A stretch of DNA of 64,000 nt, taken from NCBI GenBank assembly GCA_024220505.1, contig JAKZZE010000005.1:2006501-2070500 (forward strand), written 5' to 3'. The notes under the pieces were generated by a model. It ran no database searches, had not been told where the DNA came from, and saw only the letters and a program-made list of their open reading frames with translations. The stretch's first letter is position 1. Every line of letters begins with the position of its first letter. Positions 33,162 to 45,291 of the stretch are shown piece by piece. The translations under genes were made by a program, and so were the position numbers. This DNA is from Rhizopus arrhizus (Eukaryota; Mucoromycota; Mucoromycetes; Mucorales; Rhizopodaceae).

Positions 33162-34870
33162 AAAGTATAGTTTTCTGATAAAGAATCATACTCAATCATA
33201 TTCATTGGTCTATATTCATTGTTCATTAGATGAAAACGAGTGTTAAATTCTGGAAGAAAATCAAAGAATGAACTAGGAAGCCCGCGGTAACGTTGTTGAA
33301 ATACCAGATTCAACAGAAAATAATGAATTTCACTCTTACAACCCATATTATACAGATGAAGACGAGCCATATATATCTCTCCTGAAAATCTCTTTGATAT
33401 AAGGCGTATGCCCGACTCTAGTTCGGATGAAGGTTTGGAGGATCATGACCAGCATGGAGGTGCTTTAACGGAAGAAATGATGAGATGTGCACGTGAAGAA
33501 CTGAATCAAACGGATGATCAGGTAAGAAGAACGGGTAGGGATGGTAACATGTCCAACCCGCTAATCGATCCCTCTCACTCTGATGGTATGTATTTGAAAA
33601 TCTTTCATGTAAGACAAAAAGCAAAAATCATTAACGTGTGTATTTAGTACATAATAGGTGTTGAAATCAGTTGGGTACTACAAAACAATAAAGCAGTTGA
33701 CACGGCATATGATAACTATCCCAGTAACAAGCAGAATGATAGACACTTAAAATCGTACCACCCCATGAGAAATGGCATATGCTTCAAGAGACTATCATAA
33801 AACCAAAGTTTTTACAGCCAACCACGATGGAAATTACAAAACCTTTACCAGAAAGTTTCCTCTGGTTTGATATGCTCGCACCCAATATCATTGCAATCTG
33901 AAGCAAAGAACAGTAGCTGCTTCAATGGATGTAAGAAACATAACCATTAGAGCCCAAATATTTGTCAATTACTGCATACTAGTTCGTTTAAATCAATAGG
34001 AACAAATCTCATCTTGCGTCTTTAAATAAAATTTCTGGTATTCAATATGCCAGCTTATGGATGTGAAGAGGATGACAAATAATAGTGTTCTTTTGCGAGA
34101 TATATTAATAATATGAGATATCTTTAGAACAGATACAAGAAATATTAACAATGCAAGAAATAGCAAGGCTTTTTCCATTGAAGTTAGTCAGTGCCTCATT
34201 GGAGCATGTATAAAATTATCAACTCCACATCAAAACAATTTAGTAAAGATTGATGAAATATTCAAATTACACTCTTCAGAACCAATTCGTGACAAGTGTA
34301 TGAGAAGGACAAGAGAGTTCAAGAGATTCGGTACAGTATATACACTGAATTTTACTGTTACAAAAAATAAATAAAGCAAGTAGGACTATGAATGATGACA
34401 GTATCAACTAGAGAAGTTTAATGTTACTTGAAACCATCTATTAGAAGTAGATGCATTCCAAGAAAAGTAGAAGTTCATAAGATACGATTCAAGCAAGAAG
34501 TACCTTTTTTTCAAATCATATAAGCTAAAGCCATTGAAGTCACCCGTGCTTATTTTATAGAGATAGTAACTTATGTGGCAATCTCAGGTGGACTACTGCC
34601 ATACTACTAGACCTTCAACCTATAGAAAAATGTTGACAACCAGGACTAGGGATAGCGTTCCCAGTCAGGCTTGAAGTCGATGCAAGTGCATCCATATTTA
34701 TATGAGATTATAAGCAAATCAAAGGCTGCTTGTCCGTATGCTATGACTTAGTAAGCACAAAGACACAGAGTCCCATCCTTTTTGCTTATTCTCTAGATAA
34801 AAACCTGAATAGTGAAAATCTCAGTTAGCCAAACATAAGTTCCAATCGTAAATAATTTGAGAAATCCTGT
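33162..34870 (+). pseudogene. decayed retroelement remnant (Ty3-like RNase H piece)
   Basis: Plus-strand fragments include an acidic piece near 33408-33520 (DSSSDEGLEDHDQHGG) and, near 34675-34815, a frame with EVDASAS followed after about 30 codons by SPILFAYSLDKNLNSEN. The order DAS...PI.F.S..L...E matches the RNase H domain of Ty3/gypsy elements. Stops interrupt it and I cannot locate protease, RT or integrase. No LTR pair was found. Confidence 0.4.
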
Positions 34871-35094
34871 TATTCTTTATCATTTTAATTCCTTCACACT
34901 CCTTTTGATTTGATTCGAACAATTGGAGTGTATTGAAGATACTGCGGGCTCAATTCTTGCAATAAAAATTTATCTTTGCTTGTACTTTGTCAAAAATAAA
35001 AAACCAAATGTGACTTGATTGTGCTGTTATTAAAATTTATCAAAACTTTTTTCTTTTTCCTTTTTCCATATTTTTCTTTTTAAACGTATTCGTC

Positions 35095-36825
35095 ATGGAT
35101 AAAGCTGCTGCTGACCTTCGAAAGAACAATTTCAAGAACAAGGATGCATTTGGTGCCGATTCTGTAAGAAACAGAAGACAGCAACATTCTGTCGAAATTA
35201 GAAAACAAAAACGTGAAGAAAACTTAACAAAGCGTCGTAATATGAATATACCCGCGTCTATGACTGACAGTGAAGACGAAGTAGAAGTAGAGGATGAAGT
35301 CAACGTAAGTCTTGTTATTATGAACTATAATTTATGATATTCACACTTTTGAAGCTTCACTCCAACTTGTTGATCTTGATTGAAGCTGTCAATTCTAACG
35401 ATGTCGAAAGACAATATGATGCTACTACCAAGTTTAGAAAATTACTTTCCAAGGAGCGTAATCCACCTATTCGTGATGTTATCTCTACAGGTGTTGTACC
35501 TAAATTTGTTGAGTTCTTACGATCTCCTCACAGTTTATTACAGGTAAAGTGGTGTATTATATGATTTAGTTTTTTTTTAACTCAACTGTGAAATAGTTTG
35601 AAGCTGCTTGGGCTTTGACTAATATTGCTTCAGGTACATCTGATCAAACTCAAGTTGTTATTCAAGCAGGTGCTGTACCTATATTCATTGAGTTGCTTTC
35701 AAGCACAGTTCCCGATGTGAAAGAACAAGTAATGTACAAAGAAAAATACATGTTTTTCACATATTAATACTCCATTAGGCTGTTTGGGCATTAGGTAATA
35801 TTGCTGGTGATAGTGCTGCCTGTCGAGATTTTGTATTAGAACAAGGCGTTCTTCCACCTCTTTTAGCCATTTTGAACGATAACAATAAGTTGTCCATGCT
35901 TCGTAATGCCACTTGGACGCTTTCCAACCTGTGTCGTGGAAAGAACCCTCAACCCAACTGGAACATGGTTGTTCCTTGTCTTCCTGTACTTGCCAAGTTG
36001 ATCTATTCCACTGACGAAGAAGTCTTAATTGATGCCTGTTGGGCCCTTTCTTATTTATCTGATGGACAAAATGATCGCATTCAGACCGTGATTGAATCTG
36101 GTGTGTGCCGCCGTTTGGTTGAACTTTTGATGCATCCCTCTACTTCTGTTCAAACACCTGCTCTTCGTTCTGTGGGTAACATTGTCACAGGTACCGACTT
36201 GCAAACCCAAGTGATCATTAACTGCGGCGTCTTGCCTGCTCTCTTATCTCTCCTGTCAAGCCATAAGGAAGCTGTTCGAAAGGAAGCTTGCTGGACCATC
36301 TCTAATATCACAGCTGGTAATGTAGCTCAAATTGATGCTGTGATTGAGGCTGGTATTATTCCTTCCCTCATCCAAATCTTGGCTACAGCCGATTTCAAGA
36401 CCAGAAAGGAAGCCTGTTGGGCTATTGTGAATGCAACATCAGGAGGCGTCAACAAACCTTCTCAAATCCAATACTTGGTATCTCAAGGTGTGATTAAGCC
36501 TTTATCAGAGATGTTGATGACTACAGATAACAAGATGGTTCAAGTCGCTTTGGACGGTTTAGAAAACATTCTAAAGATTGGTGAACTTGAACGTCCTAAT
36601 GACCCTGAAGGCCTTAACCGTTATGCAGTATTTGTAGAAGAATGTGGTGCAATGGAAATCATCCATCAATTACAACGACATGAAAACGTAGAAATTTACA
36701 AGAAGGCATATACTTTAATTGATAAATATTTCAGTGAAGAAGGTGAAGATCAAATTGTTGAAGAAAATGTACCTCAAAGCTTTAGTTTCCAAGATAATAC
36801 ACAAGGCGGTTTTAACTTTTCTTAA
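35095..36825 (+). CDS. srp1: importin alpha (karyopherin alpha)
   Basis: Four exons, 35095..35304, 35355..35543, 35597..35728 and 35779..36825, all phase 0, give 525 aa, the normal family length. The N-terminus is an importin-beta-binding domain, basic with [23 protein letters not shown]. An acidic linker follows, then about ten armadillo repeats with the conserved Trp/Asn pairs that line the NLS groove: [63 protein letters not shown] and [12 protein letters not shown]. The C-terminus is acidic ([12 protein letters not shown]). The protein carries NLS cargo to importin beta for nuclear entry. Confidence 0.97.
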
Positions 36826-37215
36826 TTTTTAATGCATTTTTTTTTTTCATATTTAAATTATATATACACAACACACATATACACATTTTACGAATTCTTA
36901 AATGCAAGATGATTTAGAAAATGTTACGCCAATACAAATCAGCCAATCAAATCATTTTGTTTCTTTGTTGTATTCAATAAACTATGAAATTGAAAGAGTG
37001 CAAAGTATATATAAAGAACATATGGATTCTATTATAAATAATATCAAATATGCAAATTTATTTCTTAATATTCATTGCTTTTATGCAGACTGTACTTGGC
37101 TTTTGCTTTTATAATTATGCTGATTCTAGTTTTTATATTATACAAAAGCCTTTTAATGCCGGCTTTTATTTCAAGTAAATAGTTATTTACGATTGCTTTC
37201 ATAACAACACTACTA
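36826..37215. other. 3' region of importin alpha and upstream region of the next gene
   Basis: A+T-rich with a T-run after the stop and repeated ACACA. A 70-codon frame at 36902-37114 starts with ATG but lacks any motif and is left unannotated. Nothing else is seen. Confidence 0.4.
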
Positions 37216-37518
37216 ATGATATACTATAGGCGATTTACTGTGAATAATTTAAAATCAGGGGACAGTGCTTGCTGTAATTTTCAAAATACAGATTGCGTTA
37301 AAAGCAAAAAGAGCGACGACATTGCTTGGTTCGTAGTTCAAAGACACGGAGATACAGGTCCTCATTGGGATTATGACACCTATGCCATGACAGTACCCGC
37401 AGGTGGTTGGATGGAATTTCATGGCTCTACACAAGATTTCTATGTCAAAGCTTATTGGGCTGATGGTTCTGAATATAGCTTTGTCCAAGATCCTGATTGG
37501 AGACGAGATGACGACTAG
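37216..37518 (+). CDS. small conserved-looking protein of unknown function
   Basis: A 100-codon frame with ATG at 37216. Its second half is rich in aromatic residues in a regular pattern: DIAWFVVQRHGDTGPHWDYD, YAMTVPAGGWMEFHGS, YVKAYWADGSEYSFVQDP. Two Cys pairs (ACCNF, TDCV) lie in the first half. This composition suggests a compact beta-rich fold. No signal peptide or membrane segment is apparent with this start, although an upstream exon could exist: a TATAG acceptor-like site overlaps codons 3-5. I do not recognise the family. Confidence 0.6.
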   Translation: MIYYRRFTVNNLKSGDSACCNFQNTDCVKSKKSDDIAWFVVQRHGDTGPHWDYDTYAMTVPAGGWMEFHGSTQDFYVKAYWADGSEYSFVQDPDWRRDDD

Positions 37519-37546
37519 ACATCTTTTATTAAGTAAAATCATAATG

Positions 37547-37590
<44 letters not shown>

Positions 37591-39767
37591 TTAGATTGCA
37601 TCTTAACATAAGTGTGAATAGCGCATTGTTTATCCTGACTACGGATGAAATCAAGCCAACTATGCCACTGTAATAATATATTTTGATGATTCTCAATACA
37701 AACCGTAAGGTCAAGTGATCCCTAAAGCATCACACTTCTCATGAGAACGGCATATAAGTCTACTTATACAAAGCCCTACTGACACTATTGGATATACATG
37801 ACTATCAAGATTTTCATATTATGAATTCGCTTTATTTATTAGAGCTAATCTTACTTGGGTTCTTACGATGCTTTCTAATTCTGTATGTCAGCGCACAGTA
37901 CGATCTCAGCTAGCATACTGTCTCATTATCAAGTCAATGGGGTGTGTGGCAAATGTCTAAAACAAATCATAAGAACTATTCAAAATAAAACGAATAATTT
38001 ATTTAAACTTGTCTAAATATCAAATAGAAGAGTCATAATAAATTACTTGCTAGCTTCATAGTTCTTTCGACCATTCACATAGGTTATGTGAGAAAATATA
38101 AGAAAAAAAAAATGAATCGTGCATACAGTTGCTGAATCAAATGTGCAAGGGTTTGAGGGAGAGATCGCTGGTGAATAAGGTCTTTGCTGGTGCTTCTTGT
38201 AATACAGGTGAAAAACTGATGTCACGAGACAAAAAAAAAGAAAAGGTCTTTTGTCACAAATAGATGCAAATGGAGATATGCAGGATAAAAAGAGGGGATG
38301 TTCTATTCTTGATGAATATAACTAAGTATCAGTCGATTTTTTAGCTATGCTTACACATTTATCTACAGCCGAAAAAAGTGTGCATTGTGGTTATTGATTA
38401 TGCTGGCTTGACTGTGAGAGCTTGAAGATGTTCTTGGATTAAGTTTTACAAAAAGAAAATGTTATCAGAATAAAGCCGTTTCCAATAGTCTGTAACAATA
38501 GAAGTAACTCAAATGTAACAAAGCTAATTATAGACAATAAAGAACACACCAGCCCAACTCGTGTATAAGACACCGACAAACTATTAAAGAATGCAGACAA
38601 AATGAATGGCTTTGATTGTAGAAAGAGTCTCGTTCAAAGATCTAAATAATTTCAAAAACAAAAAAGCTAAAGCTTTTGTTTATCCAACGACTCATTTCTA
38701 TTTACTAGCTTCGTAGTATAGCAGGATATTGATGATGTTCAAGCTGATGAGCTTCTGAACTTCTGATTAAGTACAAAATTGATTTGAGGGGTCGTCTTTA
38801 TAGCAAATCTTGACTCTTATAGCTTCGATCGACTTGAGTAGTTTGTTAGCTTTGTTCTTATTGTATAGCTCGTGATAGAATATACAGAGCGTTTGTTCCC
38901 TACTGATTGTGATCATAGTGATTACAAGCTACTTAAAGATAAGATAGAAGACACGGTAGTCTGAGATTAAAAAAAACAAAAACAAAAAAAAACAGACAGA
39001 ATGAACATGATGGAGGCCATGGTGCACTGTGATAGAATTAGGGGTTTTATTTTACATGTACTCAAGCACAAGTTATTTTATACAGTTTAGAGACTTGTTC
39101 AGACAAGGATACTTTTTTGCTCTTTCTTCTTACCTTCTGATATCTGCATCTTGCCTCTTATTTTTTAGTACCCAACCTTTTACTACGTTTCAACTAAATA
39201 GCTTTGTTTTTGGTCTCTTTGAAATCTCTTCTTCTTTTAGTAACTTTGAATTTGGTAAATGACTTTGCTTGGCCCTTTTCAATTTTAATGGCTTCTTTTT
39301 ATAAATACTCTTAAGATGTTTCAAGTGTATAATTAGGTTCTTTGGTACATTTTGGCTGGGAAAAGCAGCTGATTTAAATGCTTTATAAATTGATAATAAT
39401 CTCAGTGTAGACTTTACTAAAATAGGATATTTTCTTGGCTTTATGATGGGCTTTTAAAACTTTTCAGGTCAAATAAGTTTTTTTTTTCCCTTTAAGGTGA
39501 TCCTCTTTGCTAAATTACTGAAAATATAACAAGGCATGTAATTATGCAAATGTATGAATATGCTTTACACCAAAGAGATCACTTAGTTGATACAACAATC
39601 TTTGTTACACTAAATTCTTTTTATATTTACGGGGAAATGGATCGACTTCGTACCAAGTAGATCACTATGAAAACAAAACTCAGATAAAAACTTTTTTCTT
39701 TTTCTTTTTTTTTTTTTTTTACTTTTATTACATATTTATTATTAGTCCCCCTCCTTTTTAATTAGAC
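37519..39767. other. gene-poor region with a 38-nt poly(T) run
   Basis: A T-run at 37550-37587 follows the small gene. The rest is A+T-rich, with short frames only. The last 60 nt before 39768 are T-rich and form the promoter side of the GDP-mannose transporter. No coding remnant could be named. Confidence 0.45.
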
Positions 39768-41120
39768 ATGGAAAATAATAAGAAAGAATATAAAGTCGTT
39801 ATTGACCAAGAAGAAGAAGAAATAAATAAACAATCAACATTGGTAGCACCATCTGGTGTTCATCTTTCACCAGCTGCAAGAGCGATTTTACCCATTGCAA
39901 GTTATTGTTTTGCTTCTATATTGATGACTGTGACGAACAAATATGTTTTGAGTGGATATGACTTCAATATGAACTTTTTACTATTAACAATTCAGGTATA
40001 AGAAGAATGCTAGTTGGATAAACTGATTTACTAAACCTGTATTGTTATCCAGAACTTAGTTACGGTCTTTTTGTTGGTTATATTCAAGTTTTTGAATTTG
40101 ATCAAATTTCGTGATTTTGATAATGACGAAGCACGTAAATGGTTACCTGTTGCTGGTTCACTTGTTGGTATGATCTATACAGGCTCAAAAGCCCTTCAGT
40201 TCCTTCGTATCCCTATTTATACAATTTTTAAAAACTTAACCATCATTCTTATCGCTTATGGTGAAGTGCTTTGGTTTGGTGGAAATGTGACTCGTTTGAT
40301 GTTGGTCTCTTTTGGTTTGATGGTAAAAAAAAAAGGAATAGATAAATGAGGCTGTATATGTGTATTAATGCTTTTGGCTCAGGTCTTTTCTTCAGTGATT
40401 GCAGGATGGGCAGATATCAATGATACTTTAACAGAGATCGTACAATTAGATACAACCATCGCAGGATATTTTTGGATGGCAACCAACTGTATCTCATCAG
40501 CAGCTTTTGTTCTCTACATGAGAAAGAGAATCAAGTTGACAAACTTTAAGGATTTTGATACAGTATTTTACAACAATATCATTTCTATTCCACTCTTGAT
40601 CATTCCTAGTTTTATTTTTGAAGATTGGTCTGCTGAAAACTTGTCTAATAACTTGTAAGTGAATGAGAGAAAAAGGAAGAGAAAGAGCTCATGATATTAT
40701 TAGTCCTAGTGATGTTCGTCAGCAAGTGGTTATGGCCATGATATTCTCTGGTGCCTCTGCTTTTGCCATGTCTTATGCTTCTGCCTGGTGCGTACGTACG
40801 ACATCATCCACTACTTATTCTATGGTAGGTGCTTTGAATAAATTGCCTATTGCTGCTTCAGGTATTTTATTCTTTGGTGATCCTGCTACATTTGGAAACA
40901 TTACTGCCATTATTGTCGGTAAGACTCGAGAAATCGCCCCTGGTTTTTTAGAGACTGAGTTTATTTTATTTTTTTTTGTTTAGGTTTTATTGCAGGTATT
41001 GTTTATTCATTATCAAAGACAGTGTACAACAAACCTTCACAAAGCAACAAGGATATCATTCCAATGTCTTCCTCAAGTCAGAGTAACGCAGATGCAGTGA
41101 AAGATCATGGAAAGCCTTAA
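39768..41120 (+). CDS. vrg4: Golgi GDP-mannose transporter (Vrg4/GMT)
   Basis: Five exons (39768..39995, 40053..40322, 40383..40654, 40704..40918, 40984..41120) give about 373 aa. The protein has a short charged N-terminus, then around ten hydrophobic segments. Family motifs include [18 protein letters not shown], the segment with [22 protein letters not shown] (FKNLT being typical), and near the end the GALNKLP motif that contributes to GDP-mannose binding. The C-terminal tail is Ser/Lys-rich. The transporter exchanges GDP-mannose for GMP across the Golgi membrane and feeds mannan and glycoprotein synthesis. Exon borders maintain the frame throughout. Confidence 0.95.
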
Positions 41121-41260
41121 CTTTCTTATTTTTTTCAAACGGAAAAAAGATAGAAAAATAAAATAAAAAAGCCGACAAAATCTTGTGCATAAAAACTTGT
41201 TTTTCCTAATCCTTTATCCTTCTTTTTCTTTTATTTTTTTTTTTCTAATAGTACACAAAT

Positions 41261-44200
41261 ATGAAAAAGAAAAAAGAAAAATTGAGAAATGAACAAGGAG
41301 CGTATTTCACAAGATTTCGATTATCTACAACAGCAGGCAACCCATTACCTTTAGAAACCATTCAACAAAGGTTATTGGGTCTTTGGCAATCGTTAACTTG
41401 GCCTATTTGTCTCAAGATATTGAAGGCCAATTTAGCACTGACGATTGCTCTGGGGCTTTACTTTGTAAATCCCATTCGTCAGTACACAGGAACCAGTGGC
41501 ATCTTGGCCTCTGTCGCGGTTGAGTTTGTACACCCTTCAAAATCCTATGGGTTTCTAGCAGAAGATGTCTTGATTGGCAGTATCATGTGTTGTCTGTCCG
41601 CCGCTTGGTCTATCCTCGGCACATACTTGTCTAGTCTGGTAAGAAGTGGAGAGGATGCGACCTTGGCTCAACCCAGGGTGTGTGTGATTTTGATCTTCTT
41701 TTTGATAATGGGTTCTTTTTTGATAAGTATCGTTCGTATCAAGGTAGAAAAGGCGAATGTGGGTGGTATGTTGGCAGCGACCATCATGGTCCTCAGTTTA
41801 ACAACGGCTGTTTCAAATACTCAATTTACTGCATTGCCTACAGTAAGTAATTGCGTTACACAACCCATCTGCATCTCTCTCACAACTTTTTCCTATCTAG
41901 TTACGAGCACTTTCATCTACTCTTATCGGATTCGCACTTGTCTTTTTTGTGTTTTTGTTTATCTTTCCAGAGAACAGTACGTGCATCTATGTAGAACAAT
42001 TGATCAAGGTGCTTGAAGAATTCGATCGTATCACGCAACATCAGGTCAACCGTTTCTTGCAAATCGAGGGCAAAGTGGATTCAGTGGCTTTGATACATAA
42101 ACAACTGGATACGCTCGTGACAAACTTGATTGAAAAAAAGCGGATGGTTCAAAGAGAGCCTTCATATAATGTGATATCTCCCACAGATGTTAACGAACTC
42201 ACATCTCTTGTTAAACAATTGCATGTACCCCTAAAGGGACTAGGTATCACGCGCGCAATGGAAGAGAATATGAGATGTGCAGAAGAAAAGATGATGGAAA
42301 AACAGGATGAAGATGAAATCAACTTGGGCGAGCGTATCGAGAGACCGCGTAGTTATTATGGTGGCACGGACGATGAAGAAGAGATGACATGCATTGTGGA
42401 AGAATTTATTGAAGAAGAGGAAAGGAGCAGCAGTGAGTCCACAGTGGATCCGGTTCAAGAGATGAAACAGCGCAAATTGCAATGGGAAGACTCGATTAAG
42501 GTGATGACGTACTGGAAAGATGACTATGATGATGTTATCCACATCGTACGACCCACTTATCTTCATCTGACACTTGCATGCTCTGTTGCTGTAAAAGAAT
42601 CGATCCAAAGATTAAGACGGATGCAATCTATTGATCCTCGTTACCAGGAGAGGCCTTTGCTTTATAAATATTACTATCTCTGGAAAGTAGGCAAGAAGCA
42701 GGAAAGAGAAGAATACAAAGCATTTGAATATGATTCTCAACATGATCCCTCTGTTCCACTCTACGAAGCCATTCAACACTTTCATCGACACCGGCTTGTG
42801 GGCCTCAATCGACTTTACACTGCGTCGGGTGTCCCACGCCGGATCTTGCTTTTATTACTGACATTTCAATTCAACCTGCATACATTTGCAAAATTACTTT
42901 ATACCTTGACATCTCTTGTGTATGAACTCGATCAAGCACGAAGTCGAAAAAAGTGGTGGTGGCCACACATGTCCTTTCATAAGTGGCTATTCCAAAATCA
43001 TCCTACCGAGGAATCATTTGAACTCGAGACACCAGCAGCCATCGAAGACGTGACGAATCCACTGTCGATCCAAAAAGATCTCACCAGACGAGCAAGCGAG
43101 ATTGCTGTCAGTGCGGTCACGCATCGACAGAGCAATATCGATCTCGAAAGTCAAAAGGTGGACGATTCACTTTATAAACTAGATACACCTTATCGCGGCT
43201 GTGTGCGCACGTCGAGTGAATATCGTCGACGTCTGTCTCATCAAGAATCGCTTTGGCCACAAAACACGTTTGACCCGATGGATTATCATGACCCGGATGT
43301 GGCTTATCCGACCACACGCCTGCAGTGGATGTTTTATAAACTGTATCAGACCCTCTTTCGACATATTTATACGGCCGAGGCTGCCTTTGCCTTTCGTGCG
43401 ATCCTTGTAGTGGTCGGGCTGTCTTTACCTGCCTTTTTGGAACAGTCTGTTCGATGGTATGCACAAACAAATGCCCAGTGGGCTGTGGTGGTAGCTTTGA
43501 TCTGGATGGGTCCCTCTGTTGGAAGTAATTTCTTTGGGTAAAAAGTAACATTATTTTTCTACTGGCTATTCTTCTCTAAATAGGATGTGATAGCACCATG
43601 ACCCGCACTGTAGGTACATTTATTGGCGCTGTACAAGGTATTATCATTTGGGAAATAGCCGGTGGAAGAGTTCCTGGATTAGTCGTATTGTCATTTATTA
43701 CAAATTTACCTTGGTTGCTCGTTTATATCCATGGGAAATTTTGGAAAGCTGGTGGACTCTTTGCGCTTATTACAACCTCACTTGGTAAAAAGTAAAAGAA
43801 ATACATGATTTTTGCTCATTTTTTTTTTTTTTTTTGTGAATAACATAGTTCTTGGATATACATATGACAAAGACCCTTATAATATACATAAAACCATTTT
43901 TGTAATTGCTTATCAGGTAAGAAAGAAAAAAAAAAGTTTTAATAAACTGTTTCTTATAATTTGTAATTAGAGAACAGTAACATGTCTTGTAGGTGTTTTA
44001 GCAGCTTTAATTATCAGTATATTTCCTTATCCAAAAACAGGACGAGTCGAATTGCGCCACCGTATTTCAAAAACGATTAGTGAATTAGGCTCTCTCTATT
44101 CCACCTTTTTGACTCTCCTTGTTCGAGATACGCCAGAAGATAAGGCTCACAGACGAGCGGATCGAAAGTTGTTTCAAAAAGTGGCCTTTGGTATACGGCA

Positions 44201-44757
44201 ACAAATCAAGGGAGAACGTGTTCTGCTCGAGCAAAGTCGCTTTGAACCTACCTTACGTGGTGTCTTTCCAGAAGATAGATATGTTCAACTTTTGCAAGTG
44301 TTGGAAAACATATTGAGCTTAGTGATTAGTATGGAATTTGTTGTACAAAGAATTCCATTTGAATGGAGAATGATGGTTGTCAAAGATACTTGGAAAGCAA
44401 GAAAACAAATGGTATATAAACACAGACGCGCACACACATAAAGAAACAGACTAAAAGTAGTCATAGATTGCATCTTATTTAACAGCGCTCCATTTGAGCT
44501 CAGATGCATTAACAAACAAGTCGCCACTGCCACCTTACGTCATTCGACCTACGAAAGCAAGAAGAGTGTTGACAAACATGGCACGCAAGTTGAAATTGTT
44601 TGAAATGCAAAATTTGGGAGAACGAGAATACACTTACTATAGCACTTATATAATGAACTCTGAACAGCTTGCTGTGGAACTAGAATTATTGGTAGCCACA
44701 GTTCGAGGCCTTGTAGGCCCTGATAGTGTTAGTATTTGGCTTAATTATAAACATTAG
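41261..44757 (+). CDS. FUSC/ArAE-type large membrane protein (DUF2421/BRE4 family)
   Basis: Six exons (41261..41842, 41901..43537, 43594..43784, 43849..43916, 43971..44411, 44467..44757) give about 1069 aa. An N-terminal bundle of around six membrane helices starts at WPICLKILKANLALTIALGLYF and ends with LRALSSTLIGFALVFFVFLF. A long acidic cytosolic region follows. A second bundle near 43380-44035 has FRAILVVVGLSLPAFLE, WMGPSVGSNFFGT, TRTVGTFIGAVQG and VTCLVGVLAALIISIFP. The C-terminal domain (LPPYVIRPTKARR) is soluble. This duplicated six-helix plan is that of the fungal ArAE_2/DUF2421 proteins, related to aromatic-acid exporters and to the fission-yeast brefeldin-sensitivity factor. Substrate is unknown. 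It follows the GDP-mannose transporter by 140 nt on the same strand. Confidence 0.85.
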
Positions 44758-45291
44758 AAAAAAAAAATTGTATAAATATTATGTATACCCTCTCCTTAGA
44801 TAGACTCTATATTTAAATAAATAGATATCATTGCTTTTGTACCAAACATTTGCTATCTTTGTGACCAAAGAAGAAGAATGCATATTTAATTTCTAAAAAG
44901 CATAAGCAAAAAGGATAATTGCATTTCTTTTGTCTGTCTTGGCTTTTTCAAAATAGGAAGGTGCTTGTGATCTGAGAGGCAAACAGGTTTCATTTACAGC
45001 CTAAAGAAAATACAACTGTAACTGACGACTTACTTGAAAGTTTTAAAAATAGAAATGAACCTTTGATTATTTATTCTTGTTTGAAAACTCCCGGTCAAAT
45101 GAAGGGAAACAATGACGTTTCAAAAGATTGAATTTCGGGTTATCCGTCGGTACAATGATTTAATTTTTTTCCGCAAAAAGCTTGGTCTTTTGGAAAAAAG
45201 GGACAATTTATATTTTTTAGGTTTTTTTTTTTTTTTTATTTTTATTTTTTATTTTTTTCACTACATATTTTTTTCTGTAAACAACACACAT
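44758..45291. other. intergenic and T-rich promoter of the second protease
   Basis: No gene seen. A frame reaches upstream from the protease start to 45112, but it runs through homopolymer T (45222-45265) and is not considered coding. The T-rich tract directly before 45292 is the probable core promoter/5' UTR. Confidence 0.45.

Noticed and set aside
36902..37114. A 70-codon frame between importin alpha and the small unknown gene
   Set aside because: A+T-rich, no recognisable motif, probably 3' UTR or spacer.
42240..43551. Minus-strand frames opposite the large FUSC/ArAE gene
   Set aside because: They are antisense to long conserved exons with clear membrane helices and have no motif of their own.
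45112..45291. Upstream extension of the second protease frame
   Set aside because: It runs through a long T tract and would place a Phe-rich stretch before a good signal peptide; the ATG at 45292 is a better start.
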